A DNA stretch of 64,000 nucleotides from Polynucleobacter hirudinilacicola (GCF_002192535.1 NZ_NAIA01000003.1:775954-839953), one strand, 5' to 3'; counted from the stretch's first letter, positions 33,417-43,851 are shown. The notes: generated from the letters alone by a model not told the origin. Made by a program: numbers and translations.

Positions 33417-34127
33417 TTATGGGGACTTTGGAGTTGTAGACTTAACTGGCCCTTTATAGGCTTGCTTATAGAGCTTTAGCCAGCGTGATCTCAGGCCATC
33501 TCCTATCCAGGGTTTGTCGTAGATATCAGCGATATCAATAGCCGTTAGGCCATTGGCATTTTTAAGTTGTAGATCAGCGCCTTTATCCAATAAAAACTTC
33601 ACCAGTTGCTCATTACCGGATTGGACCGCCATCATCAGGGGTGTTGTATTACCTACGCTTAAAGAATCAACGATGGCACCATTGGCAACTAAGAATTGGG
33701 CAACCTCTAAATGCCCCTTGGCACAGGCGTAATGCAATGGAGTCCAGCCGATATGATCTAGCTGTGCTTTATGGCCCAAAACTAAGGTTTTAACAAGCGG
33801 TAAATTGCCCTCTATGGATGCCATCATTAAGGGTGTTTCACCACTCTTATTGGATAAATCAACATCAATCCTCTTGTCGTTTAGCAATGCATCTATGACA
33901 TTAGTAGATTTATCTCTAATGGCCAAAATCAGCATTGGATTGCCGTTAGCATCCACAGTATTGGGATTTATGCCTTTTTTAAGCAATAAATTGACCTCAG
34001 AAACATTATCAAATTTAGCTGCCTTAGCGAAATCAGCAATTTGATCTGCTGTTTGTGCATGAGAAAGCTGACTTACCATGCAAATAAGTGCTAAAGCAAT
34101 GCCAAATTTATTCAACTTTAATCTCAT
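33417..34127 (-). CDS. Exported ankyrin-repeat protein
   Basis: The 236-residue protein has a signal peptide (to about residue 24, SHAQ) and then about five ankyrin repeats from residue 30 to 205, with consensus parts such as GETPLMMASIEGNLPLVKTL, GWTPLHYACAKGHLEVAQFL and NTTPLMMAVQSGNEQLVKFL. A role in protein-protein binding in the periplasm is the only inference. Its ATG overlaps the tatD stop (ATGA), which shows translational coupling to tatD. Confidence 0.88.
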   Translation of the reverse strand: MRLKLNKFGIALALICMVSQLSHAQTADQIADFAKAAKFDNVSEVNLLLKKGINPNTVDANGNPMLILAIRDKSTNVIDALLNDKRIDVDLSNKSGETPLMMASIEGNLPLVKTLVLGHKAQLDHIGWTPLHYACAKGHLEVAQFLVANGAIVDSLSVGNTTPLMMAVQSGNEQLVKFLLDKGADLQLKNANGLTAIDIADIYDKPWIGDGLRSRWLKLYKQAYKGPVKSTTPKSP

Positions 34128-34915
34128 GTATATCTTCTATCTATATGAAAACAATCAAAAAAATTCTTTGATGTCTGTTCCGCAAGTTCTTCAACACTGA
34201 CGTTTTTAAGGGCGGCAATAAATTCACCAACTTTGGCCACCCATGCTGGCTCATTGATCTTGCCGCGATATGGAATGGGGGCCAGATAAGGCGAATCTGT
34301 CTCGATGAGCATCCGATTAAGCGGAACTTCTTTGCAGGTTGCCTGCAAGTCTTTGGCGCTTTTAAAGGTCACAATCCCTGAAAATGAGATGTAAAAACCC
34401 AATTCCATAGCTGCTTGAGCTACTGCCAGGCTCTCAGTAAAGCAATGCATCACACCGCCAATCTGCTCGGCACCCTCCTCTTTCAGGATCCGAATAGTAT
34501 CCTCGGATGCGGAGCGTGTATGAATAATCAAGGGTTTTTGCGTGGCAATTGCAGCCCGAATATGCTTCCTAAAACGTTCACGTTGCCATTCCATGGATTC
34601 GTAGCTGCGATCACCCATCCGGTAGTAATCAAGACCCGTCTCGCCAATAGCAACAATCTTAGGATGCTTTAGGGCTGTCTCCACCAGAAACTCATAAGTG
34701 GGCTCAGGCGTATCTTCATAGTCAGGATGAACCCCTACGGACGCATATAAATGAGAATGCTCTTGGGCAAGTTTTAAAACATTGGGGAAGTCCGGTAAAT
34801 CCACCGAAACACACAAAGCATTGCTCACGCTGGCCGATTTCATATTCGCAAGCACTTCGGGCAAGCGAGATTGAAATTCTGGGAAATCGAGATGGCAATG
34901 GGAGTCTATGAACAT
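34124..34915 (-). CDS. TatD-family metal-dependent DNase (YcfH-like)
   Basis: The 263-residue TIM-barrel hydrolase has the N-terminal metal motif DSHCHLDFPEF, the middle IGETGLDYYR with metal Glu, IIHTRSA and the C-terminal METDSPYL-like segment IETDSPYLAP. Position within a tmk-holB-tatD run on the minus strand matches the usual E. coli-like order for ycfH. It lies 31 bp after holB and overlaps the ankyrin gene. Confidence 0.93.
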   Translation of the reverse strand: MFIDSHCHLDFPEFQSRLPEVLANMKSASVSNALCVSVDLPDFPNVLKLAQEHSHLYASVGVHPDYEDTPEPTYEFLVETALKHPKIVAIGETGLDYYRMGDRSYESMEWQRERFRKHIRAAIATQKPLIIHTRSASEDTIRILKEEGAEQIGGVMHCFTESLAVAQAAMELGFYISFSGIVTFKSAKDLQATCKEVPLNRMLIETDSPYLAPIPYRGKINEPAWVAKVGEFIAALKNVSVEELAEQTSKNFFDCFHIDRRYT

Positions 34916-34946
34916 GACTCGCTATTTTAGACTGCCTCAGCCAAAT

Positions 34947-36089
34947 TTAAGATTCAAATACTTGTTGGTATTGAGAAAGTAAGGCCTCTAACTGGACCCT
35001 GTTCGCTAAAGGGTGATTCTCATGACGGCGGGCCTTAATCAAAGACTTCCAAAAGTCATGGAGTTTGGGGATTTTTGCTGTGCGGGATAGACCTTGAAGT
35101 GTTGAAAGATGCTTTGGGTAATACCGAGGGTTGGCTCCCTGCGAGACTGCTTGTAAGTCTGAAGTCCAACGCTGCATCGTCGGTAGTAAATAGTTGTATT
35201 GAGCTTTATGTGTCTTTTCAGCAGCATCAAGCCAATTGATACGAACACCTTGAGACATCGACTGAAGTAAATAACGAGCAGCTTGAATAGAAAGCGTTAA
35301 CTCATCTTTTTCATCTTGATTGTTTCTGGCAATTAGCGAATCTAACACTGAGAAGGGAGCCCCACCCTGTTCGTCGTAGATTGTTTCGATATCAGCAGCG
35401 CTAACCTTGAGCCCGTCAATATTAGGAATTTCTGCATGCAACCAAGCCAAGCCCTGCTCTCGATCAGGACGTGGGGCAGAAAGCAAACGACAGCGTGACC
35501 GAATGGTTGGCAAAACACGATCTAGGCGATCGGCGAGCAAAATAAAGATGGTATTTGCTGGCGGCTCTTCCAAAGATTTTAATAAGGTGTTAGCTGAGTC
35601 AGAGCGAAGCATCTCTAACGGGTAAATTAAGATAACGCGATTACCACCGCGATGTGAGCCGATTGATAAGCCTTCTATAGCGCTACGAGTCTCTTCGATA
35701 GAGATATTTTTCTTTTCCTTCTTTTCGCTCACTTCACCATCGGAGTCGTCGCGAACTGCTTTGCCTTTTTTAGGCGCCTCATCGCTTTCATAGTCTGCAT
35801 GAGGCAAAAACTTCCGATGCGTTTCAGGAGCAAGCGCTATGAAGTCTGGATGATTGCCAGTATCAAACCAATGACAGGCTTCACATTGATTGCAGGGGCG
35901 TGAAGCCTCTTGAGTACTCTCACATAAAAGCGACTTCGCAAGCTCAAGGGCAAATGCAAATTTACCAATACCGGATTGACCATGCAGAAGAATGGCATTG
36001 GGAAAACTAGCGAAATCCAAGCCATCCCACAGGGGTTGTAACCATGGCGCAATAGACTTTTTTTGGTCAGTCAACATGAGCTCGCCCAT
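34947..36089 (-). CDS. holB: DNA polymerase III subunit delta prime
   Basis: HolB is part of the clamp loader. The 380-residue protein has ILLHGQSGIGKFAFA (a P-loop of the HolB style), a four-Cys zinc module (C-Q-x-C-x-A-C-H pattern CNQCEACHW with an upstream Cys), and the AAA+ Sensor 1 area SANTLLKSLEEPPANT. A strongly charged insert of about 35 residues (EAPKKGKAVRDDSDGEVSEK...) lies between the zinc module and ISIEETRS. Such a linker is absent in E. coli HolB but variable in beta-proteobacteria. Its ATG follows the tmk stop directly. Confidence 0.92.
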   Translation of the reverse strand: MGELMLTDQKKSIAPWLQPLWDGLDFASFPNAILLHGQSGIGKFAFALELAKSLLCESTQEASRPCNQCEACHWFDTGNHPDFIALAPETHRKFLPHADYESDEAPKKGKAVRDDSDGEVSEKKEKKNISIEETRSAIEGLSIGSHRGGNRVILIYPLEMLRSDSANTLLKSLEEPPANTIFILLADRLDRVLPTIRSRCRLLSAPRPDREQGLAWLHAEIPNIDGLKVSAADIETIYDEQGGAPFSVLDSLIARNNQDEKDELTLSIQAARYLLQSMSQGVRINWLDAAEKTHKAQYNYLLPTMQRWTSDLQAVSQGANPRYYPKHLSTLQGLSRTAKIPKLHDFWKSLIKARRHENHPLANRVQLEALLSQYQQVFES

Positions 36090-36725
36090 CTAGATATTGA
36101 GCTCGAGCTTTTTTAAGCCATCCCAAATCACCTCTGGAGTCTGAGTGGCATCTACCATATGAAAGCGTTTTGGATCTTCCTTAGCGCGACGTAAATACTC
36201 TTGTCGAACCTTTTCAAAGAAGTTCAAATCCATTTTTTCAAATTTGTCTGGTGCTCTGACCTTGGAGCGACGCGCTTCAGCAACTTCACCAGGTAAATCA
36301 AATAAGATCGTTAAATTGGGTTGCAGTAAACCACTAGAACGCCCTTGAACCCAACGCTCAAGCTCATTTAACTTATCAATGCTGAGCCCCCGCCCTCCTC
36401 CTTGATAGGCAAAGCTCGCATCGGTAAATCGATCTGAGATCACTATTTTTCCAGCCATGAGAGCCGGCTCAATGACTTGGGCAATATGCTCACGACGGGC
36501 GGCAAACATTAGCAGCGCTTCTGTTTCTAAATTCATGGGGGCATCTAATAGTAATCCCCTGAGTTGCTCTCCCAAAGGTGTGCCGCCGGGTTCGCGCGTC
36601 ATCACGACTTCACGATTTGGATAGCGTTCTTGCATGAGCTTTTGAAATGCCTCGATATGAGTGCTCTTACCGGCGCCATCGATTCCCTCAAAGCTAATGA
36701 AATATCCTGGATACATTGATGTCAT
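36090..36725 (-). CDS. tmk: Thymidylate kinase
   Basis: Tmk phosphorylates dTMP to dTDP. The 211-residue protein has the P-loop [12 protein letters not shown], the [14 protein letters not shown] signature and the lid region [16 protein letters not shown]. Length is typical. An ATG three codons further in (36716) is an alternative start. It lies between mltG and holB with 16 bp and 0 bp gaps, so mltG-tmk-holB-tatD-ankyrin probably form one operon. Confidence 0.96.
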   Translation of the reverse strand: MTSMYPGYFISFEGIDGAGKSTHIEAFQKLMQERYPNREVVMTREPGGTPLGEQLRGLLLDAPMNLETEALLMFAARREHIAQVIEPALMAGKIVISDRFTDASFAYQGGGRGLSIDKLNELERWVQGRSSGLLQPNLTILFDLPGEVAEARRSKVRAPDKFEKMDLNFFEKVRQEYLRRAKEDPKRFHMVDATQTPEVIWDGLKKLELNI

Positions 36726-36741
36726 ATTGAATTCAATCTCA

Positions 36742-37809
36742 TTAATGGGGTGCAGTTTTTAGTTTGCGTTGATATTGATCAACTGCCGCCTCATGTTCGC
36801 TAAGGCTCTGAGAAAAGTGACTACTGCCATCCCCCTTAGCAACAAAATACAGTGCATTACTTGATACAGGGTGAGCAGCCGCCAAAATAGATTCTTTACT
36901 CGGCATAGCGATGGGGGTTGGGGGTAATCCTTTGCGCATATAGCTATTGTAGGGACTGTCTTTGCGAAGATCTGCTTTACGTAAATTCCCATCAAATTTG
37001 GGACCAAGGCCATAGATTACCGTGGGATCGGTCTGGAGCAACATGCCTTTATTCAGCCGATTGGTAAAGACGGCAGAGACCAAGGCCCTATCGCTGGAGC
37101 GCCCTGTTTCCTTTTCAACGATGGAGGCCAGGATTAAGAGCTCGTAAGACGTTTTTAATGGCGAGCTCTGTTCTTTTTGCAGCCAGACTTGGGATAGTTG
37201 CTTTTGCATTGCCTGCGATGCTCTGCGATAAATATCCAGATCAGAATCATCGGGGTCAAAGACATAGGTATCCGGAAGAAACGCCCCCTCCAGTCCAGGG
37301 TAATTGAGATTGAGGTTTTGCAGTAATTCCTTTGCGCTGAAACCTTTGGTCTGATGTATAAGTGCTGGGTGTGAATCGATCAGAGCTCTCAATTGCCAAA
37401 TAGTCATCCCTGGAATGATGGCAATGCTTTCTTTGACTCTATCGCCCCGTGCAATTTGAAACAGAATGGCCGCCAAGCTTGCCCTTGTTGGCAATAGATA
37501 GGTACCTGGCTTAAGTTTCGAGCCAACTAGCAAAGCCCTTGCACTTAACTGAAAAAGCAATGAATGTGTTGCTACACCCTGTTCCCTAAGTTGATCAGAA
37601 ATACTAGCAAGGCCTGATTGAGGTTTGATTTTGACTTTATATGACTTCAAATCGGCAATATTTGGGTTAGCTGGAACCACTGGCCATACAAAGAGGCTGA
37701 TATAGAAAATGCCAATCGATGCAAGAAGGCCTAAGAAGCAGGTTCTTAAAACTTGACTCTTTGATTTCCCATTGGGAAAGCGGCGCCATCCCTGAATTTT
37801 TCTGCTCAT
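36742..37809 (-). CDS. mltG: Endolytic murein transglycosylase MltG
   Basis: MltG cuts nascent glycan strands in the inner membrane and sets their length. The 355-residue protein has one N-terminal membrane segment (about residues 24-46), a LysM-like subdomain and the YceG catalytic domain with [11 protein letters not shown] (catalytic Glu), [20 protein letters not shown] and the C-terminal [14 protein letters not shown]. The gene order mltG-tmk-holB is the standard proteobacterial one. Its start lies 20 bp from ygfZ on the other strand. Confidence 0.95.
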   Translation of the reverse strand: MSRKIQGWRRFPNGKSKSQVLRTCFLGLLASIGIFYISLFVWPVVPANPNIADLKSYKVKIKPQSGLASISDQLREQGVATHSLLFQLSARALLVGSKLKPGTYLLPTRASLAAILFQIARGDRVKESIAIIPGMTIWQLRALIDSHPALIHQTKGFSAKELLQNLNLNYPGLEGAFLPDTYVFDPDDSDLDIYRRASQAMQKQLSQVWLQKEQSSPLKTSYELLILASIVEKETGRSSDRALVSAVFTNRLNKGMLLQTDPTVIYGLGPKFDGNLRKADLRKDSPYNSYMRKGLPPTPIAMPSKESILAAAHPVSSNALYFVAKGDGSSHFSQSLSEHEAAVDQYQRKLKTAPH

Positions 37810-37829
37810 CAGGCTATGATAAAAGGGTC

Positions 37830-38804
37830 ATGACAAATACATCCCAAAACACGCCAAATCCAGCAGCTCTTCCACAATGGGGCCTTATCTTGGTTGAGGG
37901 TGCAGATGCAGCCAGTTTTCTGCAGAATCAGCTCAGCAACTCTGTTTTAGGCTTAAGTCGCACCTTTTCTCCGCAAATCGCCCAGGGCCATGGTTCAGTC
38001 CGACTGGTTGGATACTGCAACCCAAAAGGGAGGCTACTTGCAAGCGCCTGGCTTGGACTATTTCCTAGTGATGAAACCTCGGATGATCGTTTTGCTTTAT
38101 TCATCTCAAAAGATATTGCAGCAGCTACAGCCAAGCGTTTATCCATGTTTGTTTTACGTTCCAAAGTCAAAGTAACGGATGCCTCATCGGAGTGGAATAT
38201 TTCTGGGATAACTGACAGCAATGCAAATCTTGCAGATTTCAACATCGGTGATGGTCAGATTGCCCTACGTTTACCAGATGTTTTAGTGGATGAAAAATCT
38301 TCTGCGCGAGTGTTGTTGGCACAAAGAGTGAATGCAAATCAATCTTTGAGTAACGATTCAACTCAATGGGATCATCTTGAGGTAATGAGTGCTATTCCTA
38401 GAATCGTTCTAGCAACGCAAGAACAATTTGTTCCGCAAATGATTAACTTTGAATCGGTTGCTGGAGTGGACTTTAAAAAAGGTTGTTACCCAGGACAAGA
38501 AATTGTGGCTCGGAGTCAATATCGTGGGGCGATTAAAAGACGTCTTCAGCTAGCTCATATTGAGATCGATGCTATGGCCAACCATTCTGCAGCCCCAGGC
38601 ATTGAGCTTTTCCATTCAAATGACCCATCCCAGCCAGCAGGGATGGTGGTTCTATCAGCCCCCTCCCCTCTAGAACCCCGCCGAATCGACCTCCAGCTTG
38701 AGTGCAAATTGGAGGCGCTCGAAAGTGGGGATATTCATCTTGGAAGTGCCCAAGGACCTGTGTTAAAAATAGATTCTTTGCCTTACCCATTAATTGAAAT
38801 TTAG
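37830..38804 (+). CDS. ygfZ: YgfZ/GcvT-like folate-binding Fe-S assembly protein
   Basis: YgfZ is a tetrahydrofolate-binding protein that helps maintain certain Fe-S enzymes. The 324-residue protein has the diagnostic motif KKGCYPGQEIVARSQYRG, whose Cys is essential in E. coli, and an N-terminal GcvT-type fold (VEGADAASFLQNQLS). The frame is open from 37719, but that part overlaps mltG on the other strand. The ATG at 37830 gives a normal length and is chosen. Confidence 0.93.
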   Translation: MTNTSQNTPNPAALPQWGLILVEGADAASFLQNQLSNSVLGLSRTFSPQIAQGHGSVRLVGYCNPKGRLLASAWLGLFPSDETSDDRFALFISKDIAAATAKRLSMFVLRSKVKVTDASSEWNISGITDSNANLADFNIGDGQIALRLPDVLVDEKSSARVLLAQRVNANQSLSNDSTQWDHLEVMSAIPRIVLATQEQFVPQMINFESVAGVDFKKGCYPGQEIVARSQYRGAIKRRLQLAHIEIDAMANHSAAPGIELFHSNDPSQPAGMVVLSAPSPLEPRRIDLQLECKLEALESGDIHLGSAQGPVLKIDSLPYPLIEI

Positions 38805-38818
38805 GACTTTTAGCAGAC

Positions 38819-39661
38819 ATGTGTCTCATCCTTTTTGCCTGGCAATCTCATCCAGACTACCCATTGGTAGTTGCGGCTAATCGCGATGAATTTTACGAGC
38901 GTGATACTGCAGGAATTTCTTGGTGGTCTGAACACCCACATGTTTTGGCTGGCAGAGATCGTGCGGATGTTTTAGGAAGTCCCGGCACATGGTTAGGCTT
39001 TACGAAGACTGGTAAATTTGCAGCACTCACCAATGTCAGAGCACCCAGCGAAAAAAATCCAGACTCCAGAACACGTGGTGAGCTTTCCTTAATGTATCTT
39101 GCCGGCAAAGATGGTCCAGCCACTTTTATTCAGGAGAATGTAAAGCGTTTTCAAAATTACAATGGCTTTAATCTTTTGATGGCTGATTTAAGTAATCCGG
39201 AAAATGCGCAGATGCATTGGGTAAGCAATCGCATGATGATGGGTCAAACAATTCGTCCGCGCAAAGTCTTCCCCCAACAACCGCTGGAGGCCGGAGTCTA
39301 CGGGCTCTCTAATGCCATGCTGGATACACCATGGCCCAAAGTCAATCATCGAGTGGCCGCCTTTGCTCAAACTCTTGCGATGGATAGCGGTCAACTGAAG
39401 AATGCAGACCATTATCTAAAGCTGTTATCCGATACACATCATGCAAGTGATCATGAGTTACCCAATACTGGCGTTAGCCGTGAATGGGAAAAAGCCCTGT
39501 CACCTGCTTTTATTAAAACGGACACTTATGGAACGCGCTCAAGCACTGTGCTAAGGGTACGTAAAGATGGTCAGTTTGAAATGGTCGAGCGTCGATTTGA
39601 TGCTACAGGCACTGTTGGCCATGATGTGATTACTGGCGCTCTGAGTGCTGCACCAGTTTAA
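38819..39661 (+). CDS. NRDE-family (TANGO2-like) protein
   Basis: The 280-residue protein begins with MCLILFAW and has AANRDEFYERDT, the motif that gives the NRDE family its name, with GRDRADVLGSPGTWLGFT after it. The N-terminal Cys2 suggests an Ntn-hydrolase-like fold. The human homologue TANGO2 affects lipid and heme handling; the bacterial function is not established. It follows ygfZ by 14 bp, so a link with Fe-S or heme homeostasis is possible but only an inference. Confidence 0.88.
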   Translation: MCLILFAWQSHPDYPLVVAANRDEFYERDTAGISWWSEHPHVLAGRDRADVLGSPGTWLGFTKTGKFAALTNVRAPSEKNPDSRTRGELSLMYLAGKDGPATFIQENVKRFQNYNGFNLLMADLSNPENAQMHWVSNRMMMGQTIRPRKVFPQQPLEAGVYGLSNAMLDTPWPKVNHRVAAFAQTLAMDSGQLKNADHYLKLLSDTHHASDHELPNTGVSREWEKALSPAFIKTDTYGTRSSTVLRVRKDGQFEMVERRFDATGTVGHDVITGALSAAPV

Positions 39662-39673
39662 TTATTCATCTTT

Positions 39674-40165
39674 TTAATCGTTTATTTCGCCACGTAGATC
39701 GTCATTCACAACACGGTCACCAGCGGCGTTCCGAGTTGCTAATCGCTTGAGGTACTTGAATGTGCCTGTCGCCATACAACAGACTTCACCTTGATCGTTG
39801 TAGAGCTTGGCCTCGCAGAAGGCCATAGTAGCTGTTCTGCGAACGTTATCTGCCCGTACTCTTAAGATTCCATTAGCAGCCTGCATAAAATTATTTTTCA
39901 ACTCAATCGTAACGACGCTGCGGTCAGTAGGATCTCCAGATCTAGCAGCAACAGCCATGGCCACATCCATCAGCGTGAGAAGTACGCCGCCATGAGCTAC
40001 CGCCCAAGTATTGGTGTGCTCAGGTTTCAAAGCCAGCAAAATCTCCCCTTTGCCCATTTCTGCGCTGAGGCAGCGAACCCCTAGCAACTTTAAAAATGGG
40101 ACATTTAATTCCTCGCCTAAATTGGCAAGCTGGGTTTGGGGATTGATTTGGACATTTTTGTTCAT
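39674..40165 (-). CDS. PaaI-family hotdog thioesterase
   Basis: The 163-residue protein has a hotdog fold: the helix motif AVAHGGVLLTLMDVAMAVAAR with the HGG of the PaaI type, VTIELKNNFMQAANGILRVRAD, and a last strand TATMAFCEAKLYNDQGEVCCMATGTFKYL. It should hydrolyse acyl-CoA thioesters in the cytoplasm; the substrate cannot be read. It converges with the NRDE gene (13 bp gap) and is divergent from selO. Confidence 0.87.
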   Translation of the reverse strand: MNKNVQINPQTQLANLGEELNVPFLKLLGVRCLSAEMGKGEILLALKPEHTNTWAVAHGGVLLTLMDVAMAVAARSGDPTDRSVVTIELKNNFMQAANGILRVRADNVRRTATMAFCEAKLYNDQGEVCCMATGTFKYLKRLATRNAAGDRVVNDDLRGEIND

Positions 40166-40220
40166 GGGGTCATTTTAGTAGCTCAAACACCGTTTGTGAA
40201 ATCCACCTAGAATAGTTGCC

Positions 40221-41687
40221 ATGGCCTTTACTTTACGTGGCGATGACGCCGTCCAAGAGCTCCAACCAAGCCCTATTCCAGAGCCCTATTGGGTAGGCTT
40301 TTCATCTTCGGCAGCGAAATTAGTCAATATTCCCTTAAACGACAACGGCTACCCACAAGATGAATCTTGGCTAGCGGTTTTAGCAGGCAATTCCTTAGTA
40401 ACGCAGTCATCTCAATTTTCACAACCCATTGCTACGGTTTATAGCGGGCATCAATTTGGTGTTTGGGCCGGTCAATTAGGCGATGGCCGTGCAATCTTGC
40501 TAGGCGAAGTTGCTGACCAAGAGTTGCAGCTCAAAGGCGCCGGTAAAACGCGTTACTCACGCATGGGTGATGGCCGAGCTGTTTTGCGCTCTTCCATACG
40601 AGAATTTTTATGCAGCGAAGCAATGTACGCTTTAGGAATTCCGACTAGCAGAGCACTTTCTGTAGTGGGTTCAGATTTACCCGTATTACGTGAGACCAAA
40701 GAAACCGCTGCGGTATGCGCTCGTTTAGCACCCAGTTTTATGCGCGTTGGGCATTTCGAACATTTTGCTGCCACACAAAATATTGTTCGACTAAAAGAAC
40801 TTGCCGATCAATTGATAGATCAGCACTATCCAGATTGCCGTAGCACTCAAGATCCCTATTTAGAACTTTTTCTAAAGATTTGTGAGCGAAATGCTCGCTT
40901 GGTTGCCCAATGGCAAGGCGTTGGATTTTGTCATGGAGTTCTGAATAGCGACAATATTAGTGTTTTAGGTCTTACGATTGACTATGGCCCATTTGGATTT
41001 TTAGACTATTTTCAAATCGATCATATTTGCAATCACAGTGATCAAGGCGGTCGCTACGCCTACCATCGTCAACCCCAAATCATGCACTGGAATATGGCCT
41101 GCTTAGCCAGTGCATTTATTCCGCTCATCGAATTAAATCACCCCCAAGAGGAATCTCAAGAGCTCCTCACCAAAGCGCTCAGTCAATTTCCAGTTGTCTA
41201 TGGACAGGCTTGGCAAAAGCTATTCAGGCAGAAATTGGGCCTGGTGACTGAACAAGCTGATGATATTCAATTGATTGAGCGACTCCTTCAGGCAATGCAT
41301 GATTCAAAGGTAGACTTCACAACACTGTTTCGCGGGCTTGCTGAGATTAATACCGAAGCACCTATTACAGAAATCTCAATGCGAAATGACTTTATTGACC
41401 GTGACTCGATGGATCAATGGTTTGGTGATTACATTGCTCGCTTGAAGTCTGAATCAAGCCTCGATTCCAAGCGCAAGCTCAATATGAATAGAGTCAATCC
41501 AAAATACGTATTACGTAATCATCTGGCTCAGGTAGCGATTGAAAAAGCCCAAGAGAAAGATTTTTCTGAGCTTGCCAAGCTCTTACAAATTTTGGAGAGC
41601 CCATTTGATGAGCAAGCGCAATACGAAGAATATGCATCTCCCCCGCCGCCAAATTTAAGTGCTATTGAGGTCAGCTGCTCTTCTTAG
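40221..41687 (+). CDS. selO: Protein adenylyltransferase SelO (YdiU family)
   Basis: SelO is a pseudokinase-fold enzyme that attaches AMP to Ser/Thr/Tyr of target proteins and takes part in redox stress responses. The 488-residue protein has [53 protein letters not shown] and [26 protein letters not shown], all family hallmarks with the metal-binding Asn and Asp. No selenocysteine codon is present near the end; the C-terminus ends IEVSCSS, with a Cys near the position of the Sec in animal SelO. msrB follows after 34 bp. Confidence 0.93.
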   Translation: MAFTLRGDDAVQELQPSPIPEPYWVGFSSSAAKLVNIPLNDNGYPQDESWLAVLAGNSLVTQSSQFSQPIATVYSGHQFGVWAGQLGDGRAILLGEVADQELQLKGAGKTRYSRMGDGRAVLRSSIREFLCSEAMYALGIPTSRALSVVGSDLPVLRETKETAAVCARLAPSFMRVGHFEHFAATQNIVRLKELADQLIDQHYPDCRSTQDPYLELFLKICERNARLVAQWQGVGFCHGVLNSDNISVLGLTIDYGPFGFLDYFQIDHICNHSDQGGRYAYHRQPQIMHWNMACLASAFIPLIELNHPQEESQELLTKALSQFPVVYGQAWQKLFRQKLGLVTEQADDIQLIERLLQAMHDSKVDFTTLFRGLAEINTEAPITEISMRNDFIDRDSMDQWFGDYIARLKSESSLDSKRKLNMNRVNPKYVLRNHLAQVAIEKAQEKDFSELAKLLQILESPFDEQAQYEEYASPPPPNLSAIEVSCSS

Positions 41688-41721
41688 TGTATTTGCATTC
41701 ACTTCATTTAAGGAAGTTCAT

Positions 41722-42132
41722 ATGAAAAAAACAGATCAAGAATACAAAAAAGTACTCAGCGATATTGAATATCGAGTAACGAGAGAGGCAGCTACTGAAA
41801 GACCTTTTTCTGGCAAGTATTGGGATCATTGGGATAAAGGCCGGTATACCTGTGTCTGCTGCAATACGCCACTCTTTCTATCCGATACCAAATTTGACGC
41901 AGGCTGTGGGTGGCCGAGTTATAACAAGCCCGAGGAAGAATCTGCCATTAAAGAGATTAAAGACACTAGCCATGGCATGATCCGTACTGAGGTACGCTGC
42001 GCCAACTGCGATGCACATCTTGGCCATGTATTTGATGACGGCCCAGACCCTACTGGTTTGCGCTATTGCATTAATTCTGCATCCTTAAGCTTTGAGCCTA
42101 GCGCTAACGCTGAGCTCACCAGCAAGCCATAA
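41722..42132 (+). CDS. msrB: Peptide methionine-R-sulfoxide reductase MsrB
   Basis: MsrB repairs methionine-R-sulfoxide. The 136-residue protein has four zinc cysteines (CVCC and CANC) and the catalytic Cys in RYCINSASL, with the typical [10 protein letters not shown] and [10 protein letters not shown]. The frame is open upstream from 41659, overlapping selO, but ATG at 41722 has a good AAGGAAG ribosome site and yields the standard length. Pairing with selO suggests a shared redox-stress transcript. Confidence 0.95.
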   Translation: MKKTDQEYKKVLSDIEYRVTREAATERPFSGKYWDHWDKGRYTCVCCNTPLFLSDTKFDAGCGWPSYNKPEEESAIKEIKDTSHGMIRTEVRCANCDAHLGHVFDDGPDPTGLRYCINSASLSFEPSANAELTSKP

Positions 42133-42169
42133 ATACGGTCTTTAATGCAAATAGTTGGATAATCCCCTG

Positions 42170-42718
42170 ATGAAATTTTTATTCGATCTTTTCCCAATTA
42201 TTCTGTTCTTTATCGCCTTCAAATTTGGCGATATCTATACTGCGACAATTGTTGCTATGGTTGCAACCATTGGTCAGATCCTCTGGGTCTATTATCGTCA
42301 TCGCAAGATTGATGCGATGCAGTGGATCAGCCTAGTCATGATTCTTGTATTTGGTAGCCTCACCATCTTTTTGCATGACAAGACCTTCATTCAGCTAAAG
42401 CCAACTGCCCTTTACTGGCTATTTGCAGGTGCTTTATTTATTAGCGCCCAATTTTTTAGAAAGAATTGGATACAAGTGCTTATGGGCAAGCAAGTGACCT
42501 TGAAGCCGGAGCATTCTCATTCAGTTTGGCACCGGCTCAATATGGCTTGGGCCATCTTCTTCTTTTTTATGGGCGTTCTGAACCTCTACATTGCTTTTGA
42601 ATTCTCCGAAGAGACTTGGGTCAATTTCAAGTTATTTGGTAGTACAGGTTTGCTAGTGGTCTTTGTGATTCTTCAAGGTATCTGGCTTTCGCGTCATATG
42701 GAGCATCCATCAGAATGA
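42170..42718 (+). CDS. yciB: Septation protein A, inner-membrane protein YciB
   Basis: YciB is a polytopic inner-membrane protein linked to cell envelope integrity and septation. The 182-residue protein starts with [25 protein letters not shown], the family signature, and has five hydrophobic segments. [18 protein letters not shown] and [16 protein letters not shown] are also typical. The ATG at 42170 is preferred over a TTG at 42155. The stop overlaps the start of the bolA-like gene by 4 bp. Confidence 0.94.
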   Translation: MKFLFDLFPIILFFIAFKFGDIYTATIVAMVATIGQILWVYYRHRKIDAMQWISLVMILVFGSLTIFLHDKTFIQLKPTALYWLFAGALFISAQFFRKNWIQVLMGKQVTLKPEHSHSVWHRLNMAWAIFFFFMGVLNLYIAFEFSEETWVNFKLFGSTGLLVVFVILQGIWLSRHMEHPSE

Positions 42719-42999
42719 GCATCAACCAAGTCCGCATCGCCCTTTTCGAACAAGATCTGCAAAAGGCATTTTCTATTGAACATCTTCAGATTGAAGATGA
42801 GAGCCATTTACACGCTGGTCATGCGGGTGCAGCCAGTGGCGGCGGGCACTTTAAGCTCACGATTGTTGCCCCAGAATTTAAGGGTTTGAACTTAGTAGCA
42901 CGACACCGTGCTGTCTATGCAGCCCTCAATCGACATATTCCAATAGAAATCCACGCCTTGACCATTCATGCAATGGCGCCTGGAGAGGCTGCAAATTAA
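42715..42999 (+). CDS. BolA-family protein
   Basis: BolA-type proteins bind monothiol glutaredoxins and take part in iron signalling and morphology. The 94-residue protein has [49 protein letters not shown], with the His residues used for shared [2Fe-2S] ligation, and ends [13 protein letters not shown]. It overlaps yciB (ATGA) and is followed by the parvulin gene, a conserved trio in Burkholderiales. Confidence 0.93.
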   Translation: MSINQVRIALFEQDLQKAFSIEHLQIEDESHLHAGHAGAASGGGHFKLTIVAPEFKGLNLVARHRAVYAALNRHIPIEIHALTIHAMAPGEAAN

Positions 43000-43059
43000 G
43001 GCTGCATTACACTTAGCAGCATTGAACCATTTACCCCAACTTTTTATTTATTGACCACC

Positions 43060-43851
43060 ATGCGGAAATCCCACCAGCTTCTCTCTCTCAGTCTTTTAGT
43101 AAGCCTTCTATCTACCAACGGCTTCGCTCAGAACGCGGTCATCGTGAATGGGAAATCTATTCCTAAAGCCCAATTGGATAAATTGGTACAGAAATCAGGT
43201 CAGCCAGATAATCCACAAGTACGTGATCAAGCCCGTGAAATGCTGGTTACCCGTGAATTAATTTTGCAGGAAGCTGATAAGCGTGGAGTGATTCAAAAAG
43301 AATCTGTGCGAGATCAATTAGAGCAAGCGCGCGTTGGAGTATTGGTTGCAGCGGTGTTTGAGGACTATGTTGAAAAAGAGGGTGTTGCTGATGCCGACCT
43401 CAAAGCTGCGTATGAAACCGTTAAGTCCCAGTACACCGGCAAGGAATACCACGTAGAGCATATTTTGGTCGAAAAAGAAGCTGATGCAAAAGCAATTATT
43501 GCTCAGATTAAAGCTGGTGGTAACTTTGAAGATATTGCCAAAGCTAAATCTAAAGATCCTGGCTCTGCTAAGGATGGTGGCGACCTAGGTTGGGTTTCTG
43601 ATAAAGCGCTAGTTCCAGAGTTTTCAAAGGCGATGGTTCAACTGAAGAATGGCCAAATCACTGATAAACCCGTGAAGTCTCAATTTGGATATCACATCAT
43701 CAAAATGCTAGATTCTCGTGATGTGAAGCCACCAAGTCTAGATGAGATCAAAGATCAACTAAAGCAAGTGATCATGGCTGATCAGAATTGGCAAAAAGCG
43801 AAGTTCTCAGAGATGATGCAAAAACTGCGTGCTAAGGCCAAGATTCAGTAA
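43060..43851 (+). CDS. Periplasmic parvulin-type peptidyl-prolyl isomerase
   Basis: The 263-residue protein has a signal peptide (to about residue 24, NGFAQ), a SurA_N-like helical part and a PpiC/parvulin domain at about 125-225: YHVEHILVEKEADAKAIIAQIKAGGNFEDIAKAKSKDPGSAKDGGDLGWVSDKALVPEF-type sequence with FGYHIIKML. This is the domain that the PpiD-like protein at 9.3-10.8 kb lacks. The start at 43060 (ATG) is preferred to the TTG at 43051. Confidence 0.9.
   Translation: MRKSHQLLSLSLLVSLLSTNGFAQNAVIVNGKSIPKAQLDKLVQKSGQPDNPQVRDQAREMLVTRELILQEADKRGVIQKESVRDQLEQARVGVLVAAVFEDYVEKEGVADADLKAAYETVKSQYTGKEYHVEHILVEKEADAKAIIAQIKAGGNFEDIAKAKSKDPGSAKDGGDLGWVSDKALVPEFSKAMVQLKNGQITDKPVKSQFGYHIIKMLDSRDVKPPSLDEIKDQLKQVIMADQNWQKAKFSEMMQKLRAKAKIQ

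Noticed and set aside
37719-37829. Longer start for ygfZ
   Set aside because: It would overlap mltG on the other strand by about 90 bp and gives residues unlike the family; ATG 37830 gives the normal length.
40221-41687. Selenocysteine in SelO
   Set aside because: No in-frame TGA before the stop and no SECIS-like hairpin is apparent; the C-terminus has an ordinary Cys.
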